Source: Hymenolepis diminuta
Taxonomy: Eukaryota > Platyhelminthes > Cestoda > Cyclophyllidea > Hymenolepididae
NCBI GenBank assembly: GCA_900708905.1
Contig: CAADRB010000026.1
Span: 705,376 to 769,375 of the forward strand
Direction of reading: 5' to 3'
DNA length: 64,000 nucleotides
The translations under genes and the position numbers were made by a program. A model generated the notes under the pieces. It was not told the origin of the DNA. It worked only from the letters and a program-made list of their open reading frames with translations, and ran no database searches. Shown here piece after piece: positions 34,905 to 47,500 of the stretch. The stretch's first letter is position 1. Every line of letters starts with the position of its first letter.

Positions 34905-35765
34905 ATAAAAGGATTCGCCTTTAATGTCTTGTTTACGTTTTTATATTTTACTGACATGCTGGTATAATATTAAAACTTTTGTTGGGTTCCATCGAGTGAG
35001 CGGGCTGCAATGGCTATAACTGATTTTCTTGTCTGGAAGATCAATTTAGCTTTTTGTGGGTTGAAAGTGTCGAGGGAGTTAGTTGTCGAGCACTTGCTAA
35101 TATTTGAGCTACGGTGGGAGAGTCCGATCTGAATCGTGAAGGTTGAACCTTTCCGCATAATAGTGCCACATTTTGTAGTTAAACGTCAAATTCTTGTCTG
35201 GATGGATGCAGGCTTTTTTCTACTGTGGTTGATGAACCCTATGTAACGGGTTGAGGGAACCAAGGCTCTTCCTTCCTTGCCAAACGCACAGACCCCATGA
35301 GAGTGGAATATTTTATGGGAATCGACGTGACAGTTTTGTAACTGGTAAACAAATTCTGGTTCAGAGGTGGTAAACCCGAATACACATGTCAAATGAAGGA
35401 GTAATCTACGAAAGTTCAAAGGACGTGTTAGTGGGAAGCTGGTAAGCGAAGTTGATCGGCGCACCTCGTCGTTCCTGCTAGTGCACTTTCTATGCCATAT
35501 ATAATCAAAACCCCAGACCGGTATCTACAATCGTCACTACCGATTGACTGTCAAGCTATTTTCGAGAATTTTAAAGCCTAATCGAATGCGAAGTATTTTA
35601 ATAAACAGTGGGGGGTTTTGTACTAGAATTCAACTATATCATTACTAAAGCCCAAACAATTTAGAAGCAAAAATAAGCTCAATAATTTAACCTACCAACT
35701 CATTAATAAAAAAAGGCAAGGATGTGTTAATACGAACGTTTATTTACGTATGTTCAGATAGTGTG
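34876..35765. other. Loop of the inverted repeat
   Basis: An 890 bp unique spacer. It holds the divergent last-exon ends and AATAAA signals of the two mini-gene copies, one at each edge. Open frames on the minus strand (34970-35158, 35186-35464) match nothing I know. Confidence 0.6.
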
Positions 35766-36289
35766 TTTGGCGACGGAGTAAGCCTGAAACAAAACCAAAC
35801 ACTGCTATTAGCAACATTTCGCATACACTTCGACTACAATCAGACTACAAATCATCAGGTTATTTCAGATGACGAAAAATGGTCATCATTACCTTTCTCA
35901 AGGCGCGACCCCATATTCACTAGACTGCTTAGCTGAAACAAAAATAAACAATCGGTTAGAATATCATAAAAGGCTATTAGCAGACCCAATACTAGTATCA
36001 TCAGCCTACAGTTTCTGCATGACTTGTCTTAGAGACGAAAAATAAGTCATCACTGCAACTTTTGAAAACAGAATATCTCGATACCAGCCTACAGTCCCAG
36101 TTCCGAGTTAACTTTTCCACAAAACGGCATACACATCAAATAAACCCGATGTGCACTTGAATTTCGTGGATGCCACCTCACACATTTCCTCCAACTACCC
36201 ACCTGTGGAGCTGCTCCAACCGGGCCATCTCGGAATCCACGTCGTTGGCTTCGAGATTGCTGGTGTTCATGCCTTTTAACGGGTTTCAT
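35740..36289 (-). CDS. Putative small three-exon gene, right copy
   Basis: Mirror image of the left copy: exons 36297-36203, 35932-35893 and 35783 down to 35740. The frame gives 56 codons and is identical to the left copy up to LLRRQ. It then ends THYLNIRK because the arm stops and unique loop sequence takes over. Its stop also overlaps AATAAA (35744-35739 on the minus strand). Whether either copy is expressed is unknown. Confidence 0.38.
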
Positions 36290-36612
36290 CGGATAATCTG
36301 TAAAAAGATAATTTTAAACTAGTAAATGAGTATACACAAATCAGATGTTTAGGTGTCTGCATTAGTCTAAGAGAGAGGAACAAGATTCATCATTTAATAC
36401 TCACCTTATTAAATATTCATTTTAATAAACATTCCCACGAGGATGTAGTCGGGAATTCTAGAAGAGATAAAAGCCATTAAGGAATAGCTAAATCAGGTGT
36501 TTAAGCTTCTTCATTAGCCTAAGAGAGAGGAACACTTTTCATCACATGGCGCTTACCACAGCGCATGACTGCGAGACATTGAGACTGACTTGAACAAAAT
36601 CGTCAGATCTCC
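35766..36612 (-). repeat. Giant inverted repeat, right arm
   Basis: Reverse complement of 34029-34875. It carries the same exon-like blocks on the minus strand. A transcript through both arms would form a hairpin of about 847 bp with an 890-base loop. Confidence 0.93.
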
Positions 36613-38279
36613 CTGGCGTTATTAAATTTATGATATCGGATAATTTATGTTTGTTATCACAATATGAAAAGAACTTTTCGATTATTTTGCTTATTGAAGT
36701 TTATTGTTTATATTTAGTATTATTTCTCATTTTGCACTTACATATGATAGGATAATGCTCTCCGTTTTAAAGATTAGCGTTTTGTTAAACATGTATTATA
36801 AAGTTGAAATTTAAAATCATCAAAATAATCGTCTTTTCTATTTCTCAACTTAATGTTTTCCTAGTAACTTCCGAAAATTTTTTGCTGTTTGCATAATTAA
36901 TAGATTACTTCTCAACAGCACGCCATTTGACCTTTGATATCCCCTAATGTCTTTTTTCTTGTTAGGATTATCCGCAGTATCATTCCTAGAACCTTCTTCG
37001 TGTTGTAATTCTGAATTAGCACACATGTTTTTCATATTTTATTTGATCTTTAAGCTATCTTTAAAAAGATATTCACCCTATTCAGTTTCTTCCTTTCCTA
37101 GTGCTTTACAAAGTTAAGATACTTTTATAACAGATATGATTTTATGGCAGTGATGGGTCATCAGTATGATAATGTTGAATATCTATTGTCTTTTACAAGT
37201 TATGAAATATTAGTCGCGTCAAAACAAACTTAGATATCTAAACTGTGCTGTGCTACTAATACCCACGGGCGACGCTCAAATGTATATAAATTCGTAACGT
37301 AAGAGTCTATATTTACATTAATAAATCGAAATAATGATATTATAAACTGAATCTTCTGTTTGGGCTATCTACAACTTCTCTTGTACGAACGTTATCGTCG
37401 AGTTTGTTATAATTTGCGATTCCATTGCTGCAATCTTTGAAACAGATTTCTATGATCACTTCGTATTTTTTTATTCCTACTGAATCTAGTGCTTTGTAGC
37501 ACCTGAAAATGTATTTTGTCCTTTAAGACTTGTATTATAAAGATGACTGAGTTGCACGTTTCCACTTTTCGAAGTCTTTCTTTGTACTATTCTGCTGTGT
37601 GCTACAGACGTCTTCAACACAAATGTGATTCCAGGCTTGCGTCTTTGGGTGAGAGATCGCAGTAGTCGAACTGATCATACCATTTACTGGAATTGTAAAC
37701 CTAACCTCAAAAATCAACCGAAATAGGCTGTTTCTTTTTCTGCAATTATGGAATAAGTATTTCTAAAGCTTAAAAGAGGGAACTCAGTCAAGAATAACCC
37801 GCAATGTACTGTTCCAATTTCAGGTAGTGATTGAGCTTCTTAACTTATTACTATTTTTCATGACACATAATGCACTGCTTCCCGTTGAGCTAATTATAAT
37901 ATCAATATAAGATCCCCATACTTGGTCTATTTTTTCAGTTATTTGTAAACACTAAGACAATTTACATCCCAATCAGTAATTACTAGTGTGCGAACGGATG
38001 CAGACAACCCATCCTCCTTTTAAAAGAGTAATTCAGAAAAAAAATCGGATAAACGAAGCATTGTAGCGATATATAAGTAATAGGTCATTGAAATGGTAAC
38101 CTTAAAACTCGTAAGAAACTGGAATTTACATGACAATGTAAGAGCTTTTCTTGGGTTGGTATTGGCTACGAACCTGATAAAGCTTTCTAATTTGACATCC
38201 CGGTAAGTATGAATCTAGGACAAAAACAAAGGTTTCACAATGTACGTATATATATTTACCTCACAGATTAGTTGCTCCG
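36613..38279. other. Between palindrome and POP1, no gene recognised
   Basis: AT-rich. The 3' UTR of POP1 should begin just below 38280, but no AATAAA was found on that strand close by. Confidence 0.4.
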
Positions 38280-38576
38280 TTATATAACAACAGTCATCTT
38301 TGCAGCACTTATCACACCCGATTTACTACTCTTGAATAGAACAGTTTGTAGACCCCTTGGAAGTCTCTCTGATTGAGAAAGAGAACACATGGCAGCTAAA
38401 CTGATAAAGCCAATTGCGATACATAGACCATGGGAAAAGGCGTAACCACCCTCATCCACATAGCCTATTAGCTTTCTTGGAACTTCAGCAAGAAGTGAAG
38501 GGTCATCATTTTTTAGTGGGGCATATATCTCTGCTTTCGATTCTGGAATCCCTCGTGATATCACTTCTAATTTTAC
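38280..38576 (-). CDS. POP1: POP1 last exon
   Basis: Residues 658-755 and the TAA stop. VISRGIPESKAEIYAP and KLIGYVDEGGYAFSHG match the conserved C terminus, where Gly-Tyr-Val is followed by an aromatic-Ser-x-Gly turn. The acceptor is TTTTATTTCAG. Confidence 0.9.
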   Translation of the reverse strand, partial: VKLEVISRGIPESKAEIYAPLKNDDPSLLAEVPRKLIGYVDEGGYAFSHGLCIAIGFISLAAMCSLSQSERLPRGLQTVLFKSSKSGVISAAKMTVVI

Positions 38577-41500
38577 CTGAAATAAAAATTAAACTTGTAG
38601 ATTAAGATTAATGAGGTGATCTTAAACCTTCAATATAAACAAAGCATGGACATGTTCAAACGCTAAAGTAAGTTATGGTTAAATGCCACAATCCGAATCA
38701 TAGCAAATGATATCTAACCCAATCGTCAACTCTTGGTGTTCTGCTCCGTAACTGTTGTTAGCTGTTATTCTTAGTTTCTACAATAGTGTGTGGATAGAAG
38801 AGAGAGAGCCAAAGACAAAAGAGAACCAAGAAATGATAAGCCTACACGTTAGAGACTTGACAGTTAGGATCAATCAACAAGCAATTTGGGAGGACAGTTA
38901 ACAGTGTATGTATCGAAGAATTACCAAAAATTCCCATTTAATGGATTCTAAGCACAAAAAAACTGAGAAAATGATACAAATTCGAAACTTAACTAGAAGC
39001 CTTAATATAGCGAATTACTCTGTTTACGGATTCCCAAGAATAAATGGCTACACTTAGATATGTTTTCCTATTTATTTTAATAATAATAACAAACCCACAA
39101 GTTTCTAGTAGCACTTACAGGTGAGTTTTGTGCTTGTCTCATCTGATTAAACCAATATAATGATATTATTAAAATTTTGTCTTTAAGTTATTTTAAATCC
39201 AAAAATAAGGTTGCCCAATTTTACCAAGAACAGGAAAAAAACAGATGGTGTCAAAATATTATGACTTGGTCAAAGACAGCTACCAAAAGGGCAACTTCGT
39301 AAAATATGATCACTGAAGCTATCTAAGAGTATCCTGCTCTTAACACCGGTGACTGTCTTGATTCCACCAACCAGATGCGGAAAAATAAGTTGAATGGCTT
39401 ATAATTCAACGAAAGCCTTTTCTTCACTTTATTAAGAAACTACCACTGTTTACATACTAGCTGGATTATCGAATTGATTGCCTATCTGGTTAGTCAATAA
39501 TACAGCCATAAAAGAATTCGTTACGGGAGAACAGAACTAGACGAATTCAGTGCTCCGTTAACAGAAATTTTATGAATTCTGCTTAGGACATCGAAAATAT
39601 TCTATTCCGCTTCCTGTCAGATACCTTTAACGAGGAACAGCAGAAGCCACGTATCGGTCAAAGAACAGTAAAACAAAATGTTTAAATGGTGGATAATTAG
39701 AACTGACGCTAGAAGAGAGAATTACACACATTGAATACCTCCCTCCAGTTAATTTTGAGCGCGTCGAATACACACTCAAACCACTATTTACTAGCCGAAT
39801 AAACATGTATATATTAGGTTATTTTCTTTCTTATTTAGGTTGGGTTGAATAAGAAACTTAAAAAACAACCAAATAAATTGTTTATTGCTTAGTTTATAAT
39901 TGTATTAATTTTCAAATCCCTATCGAAGGAAACAGGATTTTATTTTAACCGTTCATTAGAAAGAAACTCTCCTATGGGTCAGCATTAAGAGGGCTAATGA
40001 TTAATCAAGTCTCCGAAAGGCATCCAAATTAGTATTTTTGACATGACGAATATATGCGTAAATTTACATTACCAGAGCTAATTTGATACAAGGAGAATAC
40101 TATGATAACTTTCGTGGTAGAGGACTAATGGAATACAATAATGTACAGTCTGGCTGACCCTGTGTAGACAGTTCTTCCATTTTACGGCTGCTCAGCAGAG
40201 AGGAAGAGATAATTTGAATTCTTGTTTCCAGCCAAATCAACCTCCACCATCACTAATCATTATTATCAATCCCGGATCCAGATGATTACTAGAACCAACG
40301 CGATCACTGGGACTATAGGTCACAGTTGATGTTAAGTTCATTAGGACATGTTAAGATTGTGGTTAATAGTGATAGAAAGTGTCTTCAACACAAGTCTTAA
40401 GGGGAGAAAGGAAATCCCAATGTCTGAATCTTCGTATGAAACCGAATGCATATTCCAGTTAACGGATATTATTAATATTAGCAGATTTATTCCGAACCTG
40501 CAAACTTAATGAACTCTTAATATTTCGATTTACCCTAGAATAATTCTACTGCACACTTACGTTTACAAACAAATAACCTTGAAGATTTCTAAATAGTCAT
40601 TCCTCATTTATGATCCTAAATTATGATATAATTATTTAAGAAATACTTCATCAACTTAAGATGTACGCTTAAGCCCATGTTATTGATATTTCCCTCCCCA
40701 CTTAGATTAAATTGAACTTCAAAATCATTTAAAGAAGACAAACGGATGGGGTACAAAGCCACTGTAAACCTACCATGACAAGAGCTCTAGGTAAGTCAGG
40801 ATCGTATCTCGAGAGATGATCAACAGTGAGATGTCGGGCTCGAGGATCACCAGCCAGTAAACGTCGGACCACCAGAGCCAGCATCGCTTTGTCACGGAGA
40901 ACAAAGAAGGAATTATCTGCACTGCCATCACTACTTTCTCCTTGAGAAGTGGGTACCGTAAGATGGAAGGACTTCATTAACTCCAACCAGTCCCTCGTTG
41001 TTGGAGGTGAACAACGAAATTTGATCCTTGCACGACGTTTGGCATCTCCGGTTAGTTTACTTAAAACGAATAAAAAAATGAAATAAATTTATTAGAAATC
41101 GAATATCTTTGATGCACCTGGATGAAATTCCCCGGCTTTGTCCATCGTTCGTGTATGAAAATTGGATTTCGCAACCGCTACAATTAATGGCTAACCAGGC
41201 AGCCAATTATTTACAACTTATCCAAATCTAAAAGGCAAATTTATTTTCTTTATAAATAGACCTCAGTGGGAAGCATAGGGCTTACAAGAGGTAACATAAC
41301 TTCATGGAAAAATTTCGGAAATTCTCGATTGGCTTGGACTAATTTAAGGCAATTCCGCTTCACGGACAAGCATGATAAATTTTATTTTGTCCACTCGTCC
41401 AAGAAGACGCAGTTAGATGCCTATGCAATTCAGTCAAAAGTATTAATGATGGTAGAAATATTTGACTGAAATAAATTTTGCTATTTCCCCCGACTCCACC

Positions 41501-44500
41501 TTCAGGATATCTGGGATTGTGGTTGTCTGCCGTTAATGATAGGAGTAAACAAACTTAGCTTTGCCTAAACGGGAAATTGTGCGATAGACAAAGCGAATGA
41601 AAGGAAGATAATGAATCCCTAGCAGATATCAACAAAAAGTTTGGTCAAATGTATACTTTAGGTAGATATGCAATCAATCAGTGTGCAACAAAGAGTTTCA
41701 GGCAATTCTAACTGTTCCAAGCACTAGTTTACCTCAAATAATAAATAATAAAGTGGATTATAAAAAAGATCGTTCAATTAAATGATATATTAGCGAAAAC
41801 TAGGGGTAATCAGTATATTGAATTGTCCTAAATCCGTGTAAATACGATTACACTAAGTGATGGATGACGAAAACTGTTTTCATCATCCAATATACGTGGG
41901 AAACAGATCGTGGTTTAAACAATCATATTCCTGAGCTTAGTAGGCATAAATTAAGTTCTCTCGCATAGTCGATTTAAAATTTTCCGAGAAGCAGTAAATA
42001 TAACCATTTAAACTCCTCCGATAGAAAGAGAAGATTGAAACCGGATTTGGACTTAAAGGTTATAGTTCAAGCTAATAATAGTCTACAATGACATAGCTAT
42101 CAACAAGAGGAGTGAAAAGGAACCCTAAAAAAGTTTGCAAGAAACTTGCAAACGTCAAAATTAGAGATTATAATGTACGTTACATAAATAAATTCATTTA
42201 ATACCTTACACCATAAAGTTACCTCATTTCAAAATAACTTTGTAAGGTATTTTCTTAATGTATACGCAAGATCTTTTAGACCTTTATAAAACGCGGTATG
42301 TGACTATTAAGAGGGCAGCCCTTTAGTACATCGCTGATACAGTAGTCAACGGGATTGATGCTCATGGGTACGCATTCTGCTGAAGTGGATGACCAACGGC
42401 AATGGTTAAATTTGGTCAACAAGGGGGATAGTAAAACGCGAGTTTCTTATAAGGCCGACTCCAGAATACCTTAATTCGATCCAAGTTAACTACTGATAGC
42501 ACTTACAAATGTGGACATTGGAAGATTTTTAGAGCTCAAGTACTAGAGATGACCGTTAACAACAACAATCGATAGTTTTAAGAGTAGAACGCAAGAGTTA
42601 TGCAGACCAAAGTTTTATTGAGCAAAAAACGACGAAGATTCGAGAGAGAAGAAGAAGCGTAGAAGCATGTGAATGCTTAGGTTTTTGTGTTTGTGTAAAA
42701 GGGGCTTAATATAGTTTCAAGAAAAAAGAGAAGTAGAATAAACAAGGATTGTTTTCGGACATAGTTATGGGAAATTGAGGTTAAGCGCCACTGTGAGGAT
42801 GAGATAAGTTAGGTCTCAGGAGTTAGTAATGACAGATAAATAGTTTGAAACGCGTAGTGATTTATCCTTTAGATTCTTCTCTGTGGTGTTGTAGTAGGAA
42901 CCAACGCTATTTAGTTTCAAGAGCTAAAATCAGTTTGGCCAACTCAAATATGCTAATAGAGTTAAAATCGAGGAAAGGAATAACTAATCCTTCAACTCAG
43001 CTGAAAAACTCTAAACAGGACCGGAAACACAAAGTCGACTCTCACTCCTTCTATTTTTATATATTTAAAATTATCATCCATGATGATTTTAAAACGCTTT
43101 CGACTTGTATCGAGGTACTCTTGACTATCATAAGACATCGAACTGACATGACCAACTACTTCTTGAACATCGCTAGCATATGGTAACTTAGAGTGTCTGG
43201 GGGTTAAATTCTGAAATGTGAACTCAGGAAAATTTTAAAATGATGCATCAGATAAAGTGTGATTCAAATAAGGTAAAACTCTCCCAAGATCCTGACTTAA
43301 TTGCCTGCCTCTTCTAAACCCCTTCCCTTCATCCTTTGTTTGACCCTGGACTATTCAGCGTACTTCGATACTTTCCTTAGATTAAAACTTACCGGTTTTG
43401 GTTTTGCCAAAAAATCTTCAAGGAAAAAACTGCAAAATTTACAGTGGTGGTCAACTGGAGAACAGGTGAAAATTGTATGATTTGATAAAATTTCTAAAAG
43501 GGGAATTACTCTACGACCTCGAAATGCGTATAAAGAGTAAATTTGGCTTGTGCGCAATGTTTATAGTTAATATTCATATTATTTAGACGAATCTGCTAAG
43601 GAAATGAACGTGTTTGATACTTTTCTTAAAATAAATTTCAGTCAGCAAGAGGAGCATCGAAAATAGGGTAATTAATCTTTAAATTCAGCTTCTGATATAC
43701 TAAGATTGAACAATCTAATAACCCCGTTTTCATATTCAACATTCTCTCCGCGACAGAAGTATGTCATTTTCCAGTTTCAGTCATAGCTAGTAAAAAGACA
43801 ATGACAAGCTGGTCAGACTTCCAATCAAACTTCTGGTCAATTGAATCCGAAAAAAGTTAGAAATATGACCATGTTTTCAATAATATCTTTCAAACGAGGA
43901 ATAGTTAAAAAAATTAATAGGCTTACCCCTTTTCATTTCTTTCCACCTTTATATGCAACTTCTCATCAGTAACCAGTTTAGCGGCAGGTGTTTCAGGCCA
44001 GAGGGCATAGGGAAAGGCATCGACCCTACCTGCAGCCTCTGTAGTAAGACAAGCCCATCGCAACTGATCCCTCAAACCCCCTACTCGGATCCCCCGGTAA
44101 ACACAGGCCACCACAAAGTCACGAGGGACTGATGTATTGACTACTGGTTCTGCATTCTCGTTTTCATCGATGGGTGGACTGAGGAGTTGTCTTGGCAGAA
44201 CTATGTCCCAACCGACGCATTGGGATTTCTGACTAGCTAGGCTGGCGGTCGCGTTTTGGATTAGGATGAGTGGGATACCGGTCTAAAAGAGATATGAAAA
44301 AGTACTGGTGAAATTCAAATCACTTCTACAAATTAATGATAAAAGGGCCATCACTGCCATGAAATAAAGTCGGGATAAAGAGAAGACCTTACTTTCCCAA
44401 AAAGCCCAATTTATCCTATTCGCATTTTTAGGATAAAAATATGCGTAATCGATTTAATCAAAACGATATTATATTTAAAGCTTCCTGTCTTAAAAAACAC

Positions 44501-47500
44501 GGTTAAACAAAAACCTTTTGAAAGTTGTAGAAGCTAACCCATAAGGAACACAATAAAACCTACAGTTTTAAGAATATTTAATTGTAAATTGAACAACTAA
44601 GATAAGAGAGTAAAAGTGTGGAGGAATACAAAATCTAAAATGATTTGCGCTTAGTGAAACTCGGATTCGGGGTGCATTTAGAATTCAGATTTTGGCTTCG
44701 TTTCTGCTTTGAGTGTACTGAAAATTGCCGTAACTTGTGGGAATGTCTGTAAAGTCGGTCCCCTAATGAACACGACCCATTTATATTCTTCCACCTCGTC
44801 CCGTCCTATATATAGTCCTACTTACGCATACATGAATTTCTGTCCCTCTTTGGCTATTTGCTGTTTTAAAGCTTTGTTAAAATAACTGTGAAAACAAAGT
44901 TCTACTTGTATTCAGTTATTCTCCCGTCCACTAACTTTGGGTACAATGAGACTGGCAATTTAGCGGCTGGAGATGTGGGATTCAGTAACGGTTAAGCCGC
45001 CTAATACTGTGGGCATCTCAGTTAGGAGTAAGATGTAGTAATCATGGGCCACGATATCCATCTTTCATAACATTCAGCATGAGAGCGAAACGTAAAGTTG
45101 CAGATTTTAAACTTTACGGGGACCTATATCACAGAACACGGGCAGAAGATTGATTCACGAGAGAAAGCTATGACACGTTAACCATCTACTAAGCCAAATG
45201 AATGGAAGATTATTTAGATCTGATAAAAATATATTGGAGTGGAAATAATCCAAAGATATGACAATAAGTTTGCCGAAGATAGTTCTTTTTATTCTAGATG
45301 GATGACCTAAGACAAGAGCAGATATTATATATAGACATCATGTCAACTCACATTAGAGAAGCAGCAGGGCTTTGCTGATGAGAACCACTGAGCGATTCGG
45401 TCATTGAAAGTCGAATCCCGTTTAATTTTGGAAAATTCTACACGAGGCAAAGCTTTTGAGACAAAACCACCACTCAGATTTGTCGGTTCCTCACCTACCT
45501 TAGGTTCAGGAATTAACCAATTCCGGTTGAATAATTTCAATCGAGGCCTGTAAGGATTAAAAGTAGGGGCCAATAATAGAAATTCACAAGTACATCATTT
45601 AAAACACAGAGTCAAGCAAACTCACCTATTTTTTAGGAAAGGAGAACATAGTAGAGTTAGGGCACAGCCCAATGGAAACAAACCGGACTTTTGATATTCA
45701 CTCAGAGCCTTCCACAAAGACCAATCTCCACTTTCAGGCACCTCTGAATGAGGTTCAAGGATATCTGTAAGAATTTGATGGGAGAATGGACCAATTAGTT
45801 TCATTCGACAGAGATAACCGGTGCAATCAGATAGATTGATGTGAGTTGATTTGGGCGTTATCTCCTGTCCTGTAGAAACGTAGTTTAGGGAAGAGAGCAT
45901 CTTCCAAGAGTGTGAAGACATGCTAGGATGCAACCAGAACCAGACCACTGAATGCTTCTCACCACTTTCCAACTGATGAACTGGGCCTCTGAGTATTCGA
46001 AGAGGGCCGAGAATAGGTCTGGAAATGTTTGGCAGACGAGCAATACCGATTGGGGCTTGAGGTTGTATGGCTTCACGGCATAGTAGGCGAATAGTTTCTT
46101 GAAATCCTGTAAAAGGTAGGGTATCATCTGGAAGGTTAATGCTAATGCTGGACACATAATATGGAAGGGTTGTTTCATTTATACATCGATTTAATATATC
46201 CAGGGATCCAGTAAGGGCGAAACAGTTTAGATAGCCGTGATCAATCAGCATACAGCGACTAAAAAGTGAAAAAAGATATATCACATTATAAATTTAAATT
46301 TTCATATGATTCTATAATAATAATATACTTATTTTCATATTTTAATGCACTCGAGTCCAAAGGGGATATAAGAAAAACCCACTCCAGAGAATTGACTACT
46401 CAATACAATAAAATTCATCTTTTTTCCGCTAGCCCAAAAGAAATTCGTGCGATAGCACACACCAAATGATATATGATAACCGAGATAAGGTTACGTACCG
46501 CTGGTATAATCTAGGCAATTTCTGTAATATTTCTAGGTGCCTACTGAATTAAACTATGGGTACGGTTACTTAGACCCAGTAAGAAGAAGACAAAAGATTT
46601 ATGATCCAATGATGGCCTAACAATTACGAAAACACAACTGTTTATATACAGCTAGGATATGTAAATTGATTGGCTATCTGATTAGCAGTGTAGCACTGAG
46701 GGGACTTCATTTTTCAAGCATGAACATGGGAGAAAAGAGACCGAAAGTAACCAGTGCTCCAATAATAAATTTTATTCATGGAATTTTATGAATTCTATCA
46801 CAGGTGCAATGAAACTATTCCATTGTGCCTTTTATGATGCAAATATATTCACTAATAGTACATAGAATACAGGAGTAAAAATTATGTATGATTAGACACA
46901 CGCGTACTCCAAATGATCTGTCAAACTTTATTATCCATAGCGAAAATTCAACCGGGGAATTTTAAACCAAATTTTAAGCGAAAACCCAATTATTTTTATC
47001 ACAAAAATGAGGAACGAACGATTTACTAACCTACTGCTACACAAAGAAAATCGATTTTCTTTAAACCAAGCTTCATATGGTTCTCGATTTAAAAAAACTC
47101 CATTTTGATAGCCGGGTCTCTTCGTAATTCAGATACAATTAAATTAATCAAAAAATTTAATTTTAATTAGCAGGAAGCATGTATAAGACAGATTTTATAT
47201 AATTTTTAACACGAATCGTCCTTTTGGCACCGGGTTTTCGATAACCATTTATCCCGGGAATGAACTTTTCATTGCTGACCAACTAATCAACTAGGCAGAA
47301 AATCAATCCCATATATCCTGGCTATGTATAAATAGTTAATAAAGCGGATAAAAAAGTCATAATTGAGCTCTAGACCTCAGCCGTTTTCCTACTGAGTCCA
47401 AACAGCTGTAGACAGTATAATGTGGGCACATAGTGGTATTGCAGTGGCAGTCCGGCTTATATTAGCAGCTGTATCGTTATTATCAATAAATATCTACGGA

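Larger units (their letters stand above)
41060..43926 (-). other. POP1 intron 5
   Basis: 2867 bp. It contains a SINE-like copy (42340-42490) and a worn repeat-C copy (42530-42790). An open frame at 42845-43186 on the plus strand is unrecognised. Confidence 0.7.

Noticed and set aside
34029..36612. The palindrome as a pair of IS-like or Tc1/mariner transposon ends
   Set aside because: No transposase lies in the loop, the arms are far longer than transposon ends of those families, and no TA or longer target duplication is visible at the outer edges.
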